Shown in pieces: positions 1 through 8,174 of a stretch of 11,675 nucleotides of DNA (the stretch's first letter is position 1; each line of letters starts with the position of its first letter). The stretch covers positions 38,027 to 49,701 of the forward strand of contig NW_003130371.1 in NCBI RefSeq assembly GCF_000003605.2, read 5' to 3'. The translations under genes and the position numbers were made by a program. Under the pieces are notes generated by a model. The model was not told the DNA's origin. It made no database searches and saw nothing but the letters and a program-made list of their open reading frames with translations. The DNA comes from Saccoglossus kowalevskii (taxonomy: Eukaryota; Hemichordata; Enteropneusta; Harrimaniidae).

Positions 1-59
1 CCAAGACATGTCTGGATTGATCAAGTTCAAACTTCACACACACATGGTGCATCATGTCA

Positions 60-260
60 CAAATAGATATGTGCATTTGTTTCATGATCCGCTTAACAAT
101 AGCTGAATGATGGCCATTTTAAGACCGAAAATGCATTAAAATCACGTATTTTCACAATTCCGGAACCAGATCTCAGTCATGCATGGATGGATTTTGTTCA
201 GATTTAGTACAATGTGTTGTACATATGCAGGTGCATTTCGGTCATGATCTGCTTTGAATG
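60..260. repeat. Degenerate two-copy tandem repeat, about 160-bp spacing
   Basis: GTGCATTT followed a few bases later by TCATGATCNGCTT occurs at about 71-94 and again at about 231-255, a spacing of 160 bp. The intervening sequence is AT-rich and diverged. The spacing is close to the 156-157-bp period of the satellite further downstream, but the sequence similarity is too weak to call them one family. Confidence 0.3.
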
Positions 261-859
261 TATATGTCACTCAAATATGAACGGAACGGGGACGTGTCAT
301 TGACAATGACTTGTAATGTTAAAAAATCATATTCCTGACATGGTTATATTCCAGCTATATTACTATAAACAAAACTATATATCTTAAATTTGATAACTAA
401 CAGGGACTGTGCCATGCATGGCTTGTTCGTATTATGCGTGTTTGACGGCGGGGAAATCCTAATTCAAATGATTTCTCACTGTCGATTTATATTATTTCTG
501 GTTTATTTGTCACATTATAAGCAATACATTCATTTTGTTTTACTTCTAATGTTGCATATGTTCATTTATTTCCGTTGCATGTTTTCGTTTGCCGTTCTAT
601 TCCCTGCCGCAGTTCGATCTGCGTGTTGTCAATTTTCGTTTTTTTGCCGGGGATCTCCTGGAAAACTCCCACCCCTATTTTTTGGCAATTTTCCATGTTC
701 AGGATCCTGGGCTTATACCCAGATAAATATGGTATTAGAACAGAATGATAGAGTTTTACTAATTTAAAAAAGCACTTCAAAAACAAAGATTGCAGTGTTT
801 GAAGATGTAGATTCTCAGGAGGCAACAGTACTGTTGACTTCTCTCTCACTGGACACCAA

Positions 860-1160
860 CTAACTATTTAAGTTGATTTGCATACAAAACAGAGCGTCAA
901 CCAAGCTCGGTCAAACACAAGCACCTGCAGACCTTAACCAAGGTTCCCCCAAAGTCGCATTCGTTAGTGAATGAATCTCAGCCAGTGGATTGGCCTTCCC
1001 ATTGAGTCTGTGGCACACTTACCCAGGGTAGGGGTTGACCCTTTTGATGTTCTGCCTAAGGTAGGATTTGAACTTGGGTCTATCGGTAGCTTGCAACATG
1101 TTATTCATAGAGAGTGTTGTTTTTTTCTCTCTAATAATACAGTAGTCACACAATGAATAT
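860..1160 (-). repeat. Possible tRNA-derived SINE remnant
   Basis: Read on the minus strand, 1073-1064 is GTTCAAATCC, which matches the RNA polymerase III B box (the T-arm of a tRNA). It is preceded by CAAGCTACCGATAGACCCAA, which resembles the 3' half of a tRNA. No convincing A box, poly-A tail or target duplication is visible. The plus-strand open frame at 971-1156 crosses this region and is not believed. The call rests on a single short motif. Confidence 0.25.
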
Positions 1161-1652
1161 AATAAGGCAGTTCATATTTGTCTCAGTGAATCATTAATTT
1201 TTGAAAGACACCTGTACAAAATACTTTGGCAAAAGCCAGCTAAGATTTTCTGTTGTTTTGCATGTTTTATAAATCTATTCATGTCTAAATGCAGCACTTT
1301 TTTTCTGAGATAAGACATTTGTTTTTATACTAAAATATCTGAATTACTTTGAATAATACTGGAAATTATGTCCCTTAAAATAATTAAACAAATTAGACAC
1401 CAGTGTTTTTGTAAGATATTTACATCTATCAAGGACATATGGTAGACTACTTTCCTACTGCTGTTTCAATCCTAAAATTATGACAATTCATATTGAAACA
1501 AACTATGATAAAGGAAATAATATTATACAACAAAGGGCAAGGTTACCAGAGTTCAACTATGTTTAAATTTATTTTAGACCCCTCTCCCCACTCCTAAATA
1601 CATTCACTTATGTGCATCATTCACTTAAAAATATAAAAAAAAAATTTTTCAG

Positions 1653-1818
1653 TGCAAAAAAGAAGAAGGGTGAAAAGGGAGGTAAAGGACTTAGGCATTT
1701 TTCAATGAAAGTTTGTGAAAAAGTTCAGAAGAAAGGTGTGACATCTTATAATGAAGTAGCCGATGAATTAGTTGGAGAATTTAGTGACCCCACAAGGATC
1801 ATGTCACCCACAGATCAG
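1653..1818 (+). CDS. TFDP1: DP transcription factor exon: start of winged-helix DNA-binding domain
   Basis: This internal exon of a DP protein (TFDP1/TFDP2/Dp) encodes the first half of the E2F/DP winged-helix domain. DP proteins pair with E2F factors in the nucleus to control cell-cycle genes. After a split first codon come 55 residues: a lysine-rich run ([10 protein letters not shown]), then [19 protein letters not shown] and [11 protein letters not shown], the family's hallmark sequence, and finally [12 protein letters not shown], a variable linker. The acceptor at 1651-1652 is TTTTTCAG after a run of adenines, a short pyrimidine tract. The donor is CAG|GTAATG and the intron phase is 0. 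The last 36 bases are also the first unit of the downstream minisatellite. The family is certain. The choice of vertebrate symbol is only by analogy, since most invertebrates have a single Dp gene. Confidence 0.9.
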
Positions 1819-4050
1819 GTAATGTACCCAATGACACCTACCATTAGCACGTCATCAACGGATCAGATAAGATACCTAGTGATCCCTTTACAACTAGCAC
1901 ATCACCCACAGATATAACATACCCAGTGACACCTACCACTAGCATGTCACTCACAGATCTGGTAACATACCCAGTGATCTCTCTACAACTAGCACATCAC
2001 CCACATATTAGGTAACGTACCCAGTGACACCACTATCATGTCACCCACAGATCAGGTAACATACCCAGTGATCCCTCTACAACTAGCATGTCGCCCACAG
2101 ATCAGGTAACATACTCAGTGATCCCTCTACAACTATCATGTCACCCACGGAACAGGTGACATACCCAGTGACACCTACCACTAGCATGTCACTCACCGAT
2201 CTGGTAACATACCCAGTGATCCCTCTAAAATTAGCATGTCACCCACAGATCAGGTAACATACCCAGTGATCCCTCTACAACTAGCATGTCGCCCACAGAT
2301 CAGGTAACATTCTCAGTGATCTCTATACAACTAGCATGTCACCCACGGAACAGGTGACATACCCAGTGACATCTACCACTAGCATGTCACCCACAGATCA
2401 GGAAACATACTCAGTGACACCTACCACTAGCATGTCACCCACAGATCAGGTAACATTCTCGGTGATCCCTCTACAACTAGCATGTCGCCCACAGATCAGG
2501 TAACACATACCCAATGATCCCTCTACAACTAGCATGTCACCTTCAGATGAGGTAACATACCTAATGACACCATGACACCTACATTTAGCATGTCACCCAC
2601 AGATCAGGTAACATACCCAGTGACCCCTACAACTAGCATGTCACCCACAGATCAGGTAACACACTCAGTGATCCCTCTACAACTAGCATGTCGCCCACAG
2701 ATCAGGTAACATACCCAGTGATCCCTCTACAATTAGCATGTCACCCACAGATCAGGTAACATACCCAGTGACCCCTACAACTAGCATGTCACCCACAGAT
2801 CAGGTAACACACTCAGTGATCCCTCTACAACTAGCATGTCGCCCACAGATCAGGTAACATACCCAGTGATCCCTCTACATTTAGCATGTCACCCACAGAT
2901 CAGGTAACATACCCAGTGACCCCTACAACTAGCATGTCACCCACAGATCAGGTAACACACTCAGTGATCCCTCTACAACTAGCATGTCGCCCACAAATCA
3001 GGTAACATACCCAGTGATCCCTCTACAATTAGCATGTCACCCACAGATCAGGTAACATACCTAATGACACCTACAATTAGCACGTCGCCCACAGATCAGG
3101 TAACATACCCAGTGATCCCTCTACAATTAGCATGTCACCCACAGATCAGGTAACACATACCCAGTGATCCCACTACAATTAGCATGTCACCCACAGATCA
3201 GGTAACATACTCAGTGATCCCTCTACAATTAGCATGTCACCCACAGATCAGGTAACATACCCAGTGATCCCTCTACAATTAGCATGTCACCCACAGATCA
3301 GGTAACATACTCAGTGATCCCTCTACAACTAGCATGTCACCCACAGATCAGGTAACACATACCCAGTGATCCCTCTACAACTAGCATGTCACCCTTAGAT
3401 GAGGTAACATACCTAATGACACCTACATTTAGCATGTCACCCACAGATCAGGTAACATACCCAGTGACCCCTACAACTAGCATGTCACCCACAGATCAGG
3501 TAACATACTTAGTGATCCCTCTACAACTAGCATGTCACCCTCAGATGAGGTAACATACCTAATGACACCATGACACCTACAATTAGCATGTCGCCCACAG
3601 ATCAGGTAACATACCCAGTGATCCCTCTACAATTAGCATGTCACCCACAGATCAGGTAACATACCTCATGACACCTACAATTAGCATGTCGCCCACAGAT
3701 CAGGTAACATACCCAGTGATCCCTCTACAATTAGCATGTCACCCACAGATCAGGTAACATACCTCATGACACCTACAATTAGCATGTCGCCCACAGATCA
3801 GGTAACATACCCAGTGATCCCTCTACAATTAGCATGTCACCCACAGATCAGGTAACAAAGTCAGTGATCCCTCTACAATTAGCATGTCACCCACAGATCA
3901 GGTAACAAAGTCAGTGATCCCTCTACAACTAGCATGTCACCCACAGATCAGGTAACATACCTAGTGATCCCTCTACAACAAGCATGTCACCCTCATATGA
4001 GGTAACATACCCGGTGATCCCTCTACAATTAGCATGTCACCCACTGATCA
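1783..4050 (+). repeat. Exon-derived intronic minisatellite, about 45 units of 48-50 bp
   Basis: The core of each unit is CATGTCACCCACAGATCAG followed by GTAACATAC, then CCAGTGATCC or CCAGTGACCC, CTACAA, and CTAG or TTAG. Units are mostly 50 bp, or 48 bp in the GTGACCCC form. A few carry small insertions, for example ACACCATG at about 2570 and 3567. The first unit is the 3' end of the coding exon: exon bases 1783-1818 align with the 48-bp form with only a few changes and one single-base indel in each direction. Units 2-5 are the most diverged, and homogeneity rises downstream. Higher-order blocks are visible: a 148-bp trimer repeated three times (2589, 2737, 2885) and a 98-bp dimer repeated three times (3587, 3685, 3783). 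The array fills nearly all of the intron 1819-4092 and ends about 42 bases before the acceptor. Confidence 0.95.
1816..1824 (+). promoter_or_regulatory. Authentic 5' splice site that heads the minisatellite
   Basis: CAG|GTAATG joins in phase 0 to the acceptor at 4091-4092 and gives the expected protein sequence TDQ-AYDQKN. It is the first of dozens of related CAG|GTAACA sites in the array that follows, which makes it the 5'-most member of the series. Confidence 0.85.
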
Positions 4051-4092
4051 CTTAAGTGTAACATCTATATGTTGGCTTTTTTGTCATACTAG
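4051..4092 (+). promoter_or_regulatory. Unique intron end with 3' splice site
   Basis: Only these 42 bases of the 2.27-kb intron after the first exon are not minisatellite. They contain the pyrimidine-rich GGCTTTTTTGTCATACTAG, which ends in the AG used at 4091-4092. Branch-point and tract information must lie here or within the last repeat units. Confidence 0.8.
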
Positions 4093-4305
4093 GCATATGA
4101 TCAGAAAAACATCCGGAGACGAGTTTACGACGCTTTAAATGTTCTGATGGCTATGAACATTATTTCAAAAGAAAAAAAAGAAATTCGGTGGATTGGCTTG
4201 CCAACAAATTCAGCTCAGGAATGTGCTAATTTGGAATTAGAAAAGAAACAGAAAGAAGACAGAATAAGACAGAAGACACAACAATTACAAGAACTCATTT
4301 TACAG
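4093..4305 (+). CDS. TFDP1: DP exon: recognition helix and start of coiled coil
   Basis: This exon is exactly 71 codons, phase 0 at both ends. It opens with [20 protein letters not shown], containing the RRRVYD motif. In E2F and DP proteins this RRxYD element contacts the TTTSSCGC-type promoter site. Next come [17 protein letters not shown], the wing strands that close the winged-helix domain, and [20 protein letters not shown] with the following [12 protein letters not shown], a heptad-like amphipathic helix that starts the coiled coil used to bind E2F. The acceptor is CATACTAG|GCA and the donor is CAG|GTACCA. No frameshift or stop is present and the residues look conserved, so this appears to be an active gene. 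A minus-strand open frame over the same bases is a shadow. Confidence 0.95.
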
Positions 4306-4464
4306 GTACCAAAGAGAGTAAATGTTAAATTACTGTGTTTCTTAATGAATTGCATTCGGCTCTGCACAATAAAATGGTTGACCAGATAAAATATATATTT
4401 ATAGAAAATAAACAATTGCATATTGTACTTTTGTTTTCTCACCACTGCATATGATTGTCTGCAG
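4306..4464 (+). other. Short intron, 159 bp, phase 0
   Basis: The donor is GTACCA. The acceptor is preceded by TTTTGTTTTCTCACC and ends TCTGCAG. Removing it joins ELILQ to [11 protein letters not shown] as expected for DP proteins. It is AT-rich and free of repeats, unlike its large neighbours. Confidence 0.9.
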
Positions 4465-4616
4465 CAAATTGCCTTCAAGAACCTTGTACAAAGGAATAAA
4501 GTTATGGAGAAGACAAGTACTGGTCCTCCCACACAGAATTCAGCCATACATCTACCGTTTATAATTGTAAATACCAGTAAAAAGACTGTTATTGACTGCA
4601 GCATCTCAAATGATAA
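4465..4616 (+). CDS. TFDP1: DP exon: end of coiled coil and start of dimerisation domain
   Basis: Fifty codons plus two bases, phase 0 in and phase 2 out. [11 protein letters not shown] continues the helix from the previous exon. A variable linker ([15 protein letters not shown]) follows, then [20 protein letters not shown] and ISND, the conserved start of the DP C-terminal dimerisation domain, which packs against the marked box of E2F. The donor is AA|GTAAGT, a near-perfect consensus. The split lysine codon is completed by the first G of the exon at 6441. The linker is the least conserved part and cannot be used to place the species. Confidence 0.95.
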
Positions 4617-5022
4617 GTAAGTTGTTCATGTCTCTTCTTTGCCCTGTCACATGTCACAAGTTTTAATCCCCTTATTATCTCCAGTGACCACCTGGACCTG
4701 TATTCAGTCTACAAGAGTATATTCATTCATCATCTAAATACAGTTACATAACAATAAATTCATTTTCGGAAACAAAAATCATTTCCAATCCACCTTAGAA
4801 TTATCTTTCTTTGACATGACATGCAGGCAACATCCTTCTGTTACAGCGCCTCATTTGGTAAATATTGTCTCCAGCTAGGGTGCCTTCTTCTTGACCTAGA
4901 GAATTTGACCTCTTTGTAATTGAGACAGTTTTTGCTGTCAAAAACACTGGAAGTCAGAATGGAACTAGGAGGCAATTTGTAATCAGGTTGTGGTTAATAA
5001 TAAGATGTTAACGGTACAAGTA

Positions 5023-6390
5023 CAGTCAAACCTATTATCCAAACACCGATTATCTGAATTACGGATTATCTGAACTATTATTGAAGTCCCATGTGTATTT
5101 TACTGGCCGACCATTCATGGAACTGGACTGTATTTTCAAGTGCCCTTGTTTGTAAACAAAATATTTGGGCATCCCGCAAATACACGTTCCTAGAAAAGTG
5201 TTCTTGTCACCTCTTTGTTTTGACGAACTTGCTAAGTTACGTCTTTTGTTTACCATGATTAACGTGGTGTTACAGACACACACTTGATCATCGCGTGTTT
5301 AGCACAACCGAGTCGGACAGTCATTCATTCACTCATGGGTTCTTTGCTTTGCGTGAATAAAAAAATCACAGATAAAAATGATTGATGTGCAAAATGATTT
5401 AAAACTCTAACATTTGCTGGAGTACTTATCTATGCTTATATCCACGCTATTTTAACCAGTTCATCTATGAATAGAAAATGTACACCACTAACCATCGAGC
5501 AGAAGAAATGACCTGATAAGGGAGAAAAAACTGCAAAGCTGGTGAGAGAATACAACAACAGGCGAACAACAGTTTCAGATATTAAAAAAGCATGACAAAC
5601 AATCGAGAAATTTATAAGTCACAGTACTACAGCGAGCGCTCTAAAAAAAAGTCTATGAAACCATCAGATCACACCGTATTAAATGGATGATTACAATGAT
5701 TCAAAGATCAGCATGACATTAGAAAACTCAGTGTGTCTGTATACGACCGTGATGTCAAAGAATATCGTCAGCAACTGCAAGTTATATTTCAAGAAGGAAA
5801 TTATGAACTTGAATGATGAGAGTTTTGGCGTGCTTTGCCAGACATTTCCAGTGAAATATAAATCACAAAACGAGGCTTGGATGACTTATGATTTATTTTC
5901 ATCATGGTTTCTGAACGAATTTGTACCGGTGGTGCGATCACATTTAGGATGGGACTCCCACAGCTTGTTGACAATACCAGTTCACACAGTATGAAGGGCA
6001 GCCAATTAGAATCACCAGATGGTAACAGTGTTGCATTTTGCCACCAAACACAACATCTAAGTTGCAACCACTAGATCAAGGATTCATCGCAATCATGGGA
6101 AATCATTACTGTCCAAACATGCTACGTGCCATTGTTTATGACAACATTAAAGACAAGAATTTGAAGAAATAGTCAAAACATTTACGGACGCATTGTTTAT
6201 GATCACCAATTCATGAATTCTTATCAATCCATCGATCGTGGTGGGGTATTGGTACAACGGACTTGATGTTGGCGATCATCCAGTGTCATTAATTTTACGT
6301 TAATTTAACGTTCAGATCGTTTAATGCACCATCAATTAACCAAACAAATACGTCACCACCCCCTGTGTTCAGATAATCAAGGTTTGACTG
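5023..6390 (+). mobile_element. Decayed Tigger/pogo-type DNA transposon, 1368 bp
   Basis: The left end CAGTCAAACCTATTATCC and the reverse complement of the right end, CAGTCAAACCTTGATTATCT, are inverted repeats of the type known for Tigger/pogo elements. TA dinucleotides flank both sides (5021-5022 and 6391-6392), the usual target duplication of the Tc1/mariner-pogo group. A further GATTATCTGAA-type motif is repeated just inside the left end (about 5048-5075). The interior carries a broken transposase. The element sits in the sense orientation within the DP intron. Confidence 0.9.
5475..6174 (+). pseudogene. Tigger/jerky-like transposase remnant
   Basis: Translated pieces match the CENP-B/jerky/Tigger transposase layout. 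An N-terminal helix-turn-helix stretch (LTIEQKK, then KTAKLVREYNNRRTTVSDIK, then IEKF) is interrupted by several TGA codons. Downstream, EAWMTYDLFSSWFLNEFVPV precedes a stretch where the frame changes. VDNTSSH, with the aspartate codon at 5970-5972, fits the second catalytic position (usually DNAPAH), and LPPNTTSKLQPLDQGFIA, with the aspartate codon at 6074-6076, fits the third. The region expected to hold the first catalytic aspartate is not recognisable, and the total is about half the usual length. Stops and frameshifts show that it is dead. The frame 5683-5994 is a fragment of this remnant and not a separate gene. Confidence 0.85.
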
Positions 6391-6440
6391 TACATCATGA
6401 ATTACACATGACAACTGATGACTTGTCTGTATCATTGCAG

Positions 6441-6607
6441 GTTTGAATATTTATTTAACTTTGATAATACTTTTGAAATCCATGATGATATTGAGGTTCT
6501 TAAACGTATGGGTATGGCTTATGGTTTGGAAGCTGGAAAATGTAGTGAAGATGATTTGAAAACTGCCAGAACTATGGTACCCAAAGCTCTGGAACCATAT
6601 GTATTGG
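6441..6607 (+). CDS. TFDP1: DP exon: C-terminal part of dimerisation domain
   Basis: The exon starts with the third base of a lysine codon and ends one base into the next codon (phase 1 out). It encodes [20 protein letters not shown] followed by [20 protein letters not shown] and ends [10 protein letters not shown], the conserved end of the DP dimerisation domain. The donor is TATTGG|GTGAGT. An open-frame reading that continues into the intron stops at once and is not real. The terminal exons with the acidic C-terminus must lie beyond the repeat-filled intron, outside the window. The last bases of the exon resemble the end of the downstream 63-bp repeat unit. Confidence 0.95.
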
Positions 6608-6613
6608 GTGAGT
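6602..6613 (+). promoter_or_regulatory. 5' splice site that heads the second minisatellite
   Basis: TATTGG|GTGAGT is the exon donor. The repeat units that follow carry TATTGG|GTTGAT at the equivalent place, 52 bp downstream for the first copy and then every 62-63 bp. Unlike the first array, these copies are poor matches to a donor consensus. Confidence 0.8.
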
Positions 6614-6871
6614 AGGTGTATTCATTAGTGAGAAAGGAATCAGTAGACTATTTTATTGGGTTGATAGGTACCTGCAGGCACATTCAACAGTGAGAAGGGA
6701 ACCAGTAGGCTATTTTTATTGGGTTGATAGGTACCTGTAGGCACATTCATCAGTGAGAAGGGAACCAGTAGGCTATTTTTATTGGGTTGATAGGTACCTG
6801 CAGGCACATTCATCAGTGAGAAGGGAACCAGTAGGCTATTTTTATTGGGTTGAATGATACCTGCAGGCACA
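6608..6871 (+). repeat. 63-bp minisatellite, block A (starts at splice donor)
   Basis: The unit reads TATTTTTATTGGGTTGATAG, then GTACCTGCAGGCACATTCAT, then CAGTGAGAAGGGAACCAGTAGGC. The first copy (6608-6659) is 52 bp. It lacks an 11-bp piece around ACCTGCAGGC and carries the variant TATTCATTAGTGAGAAAGGAA, which reappears in units near 11205 and 11455. Later copies are nearly identical to one another. The block breaks off in the CACATT of a unit, where the first satellite block begins. Confidence 0.95.
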
Positions 6872-7837
6872 TTGTCGAGCGGAGCTTATCATATGAGTGA
6901 TTGTCCGTCGTCGTCGTCCGTGTCAATGTTTTACTTTTTTGACTTCTTCTTCAAAACTACAAGCCTGAATGCTTTGATACTTGGTGTATATGTACCTTGG
7001 GTAGACCTCTCTTAGGTTTGTTCATTTCATGTTGATATCTTCAATTCTCTAATTTTGGTGAATATTTTTGTCATTTTTGGTAAAAAGTGATATTTTCGAC
7101 TTCTTGTTAAAAACCACAAGTGCAATTGCTTTGATATTACATATATAGGTACTACATGTGGACCTCTCTCAGATTTGTTCATTTTGTAATGATATCTTTA
7201 ATTCTCTAATTTTGGTGAATATTTTTGTAATTTTTGGTAAAAAGTGATATTTTCCACTTTTGTTAAAAACCAATAGTACAATTGCTTTGATATTACATAT
7301 TTAGATACTGCATGTAGACCTTTCTCAGATTTGTTCGTTTCGTGATGATATCTTCGATTCTATAATTTTGGTGAATATTTTTGTCATTTTTGGTAAAAAG
7401 TGATATTTTCGACTTCTTGTAAAAAACCAATAGTCTGATTGCTTTGATATTACATCTATAGGTACTACATGTGGACCTCTCTCAGATTTGTTCATTTCGT
7501 GATGATATCTTCGATTCTATAATTTTGGTGAATATTTTTGTCATTTTTGGTAAAAAGTGATATTTTCGACTTCTTGTAAAAAACCAATAGTCTGATTGCT
7601 TTGATATTACATATATAGGTACTACATGTGGACTTCTCTCAGATTTGTTCATTTTGTGATGATATCTTCAATTCTCTAATTTTGGTGAATATTTTTGTCA
7701 TTTTTGGTAAAAAGTGATATTTTCGACTTCTTGTTAAAAACTGCAAGTCCGATTGCTTTGATACTATACATATTGTTCATTTTCTAATGATGTCTTCAGT
7801 TCTTTAATTGAAATGTGCATTGCTAACAGCGGAGCTA
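6872..7837 (+). repeat. 156-157-bp satellite block I, left-truncated element
   Basis: About five and a half tandem units of 156-157 bp are present. Markers GATATTTTCNAC occur at 7089, 7245, 7402, 7559 and 7715. Each unit contains TTGCTTTGATATTACATAT, GGACCTCTCTCAGATTTGTT and TTTTGGTGAATATTTTTG. The block begins with AGCGGAGCTTATCATATGAG (6878) and a CGTC-rich stretch and ends with AACAGCGGAGC at 7825-7835 followed by TA. Compared with block II it lacks the outer left terminus (GCTCCGCTGTT). No coding potential is visible. Confidence 0.85.
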
Positions 7838-7858
7838 TCTCAGCCGATAGGCTGCTTG

Positions 7859-8174
7859 TTATTGGGTTGATAGGTACCTGCAGGCACATTCATCAGTGAG
7901 AAGGGAACCAGTAGGCTATTTTTATTGGGTTGATAGGTACCTGCAGGCACATTCATCAGTGAGAAGGGAACCAGTAGGCTATTTTTATTGGGTTGATAGG
8001 TACCTGCAGGCACATTCATCAGTGAGAAGGGAACCGGGAGGCTATTTTATTGGGTTGAATGGTACCTGCAGGCATATTCATCAGTGAGAAGGGAACCAGT
8101 AGGCTATTTTATTGGGTTGAATGATACCTGCAGGCGCATTCATTGGTGAGAAGGGAACCAGTAGGCTATTTTTA
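7859..8174 (+). repeat. 63-bp minisatellite, block B
   Basis: About five units. Three are of the common 63-bp form and two or more are 62-bp variants with TATTTTATTGGGTTGAAT. The GGGAGGC variant at about 8036 recurs in block C. Open frames across the 63-bp units arise because the length is a multiple of three, and they end where a 62-bp unit occurs. Confidence 0.95.

Larger units (their letters stand above)
1..1652. other. Upstream intron or flank, no exon recognised
   Basis: This stretch precedes the first recognised DP exon. No segment in either strand reads as the N-terminal part of a DP protein, and the open frames at 390-767 and 971-1156 look like no known family. The first 260 bases contain two diverged copies of an approximately 160-bp motif, and 860-1160 has a SINE-like appearance. 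The remainder (1160-1640) is AT-rich with no recognisable element. Because the exon at 1653 needs an upstream exon to complete its first codon, at least the 3' part of this stretch should be intron. Confidence 0.6.
4617..6440 (+). other. Intron, 1.8 kb, phase 2, hosting a DNA transposon
   Basis: The donor is GTAAGTTG and the acceptor is TATCATTGCAG. Bases 4617-5020 are AT-rich with no gene or repeat that I recognise. Bases 5023-6390 are a decayed Tigger/pogo-like element. Only about 48 bases separate the element's right end from the acceptor. Splicing restores [12 protein letters not shown], the expected DP sequence. Confidence 0.9.

Noticed and set aside
390-767. 125-codon open frame on the plus strand
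   Set aside because: Composition is AT-rich and cysteine/phenylalanine-heavy, with no recognisable motif and an overlapping minus-strand frame. It looks like chance.
1064-1073. Functional tRNA gene on the minus strand
   Set aside because: Only a B box is present. No acceptor stem, A box or full cloverleaf can be formed.
971-1156. 61-codon open frame containing QWIGLP, reminiscent of RWIGLP in DP
   Set aside because: Only this short string matches. The rest is unlike DP, and the region has a SINE-like B box on the other strand.
1819-1917. Coding continuation of the DP exon into the intron
   Set aside because: The frame stays open for 32 codons only because the second repeat unit is in phase. 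Splicing at 1818 to 4093 gives the conserved DP sequence, whereas continuation loses the recognition helix.
1783-4050. CRISPR-like array (conserved core of about 19 bases with variable intervals)
   Set aside because: The intervals are repeat sequence too and not unique spacers. The first unit is a metazoan coding exon, and the host is clearly eukaryotic.
4215-4604. 129-codon minus-strand frame opposite two DP exons
   Set aside because: It is a shadow of conserved plus-strand exons and spans the short intron.
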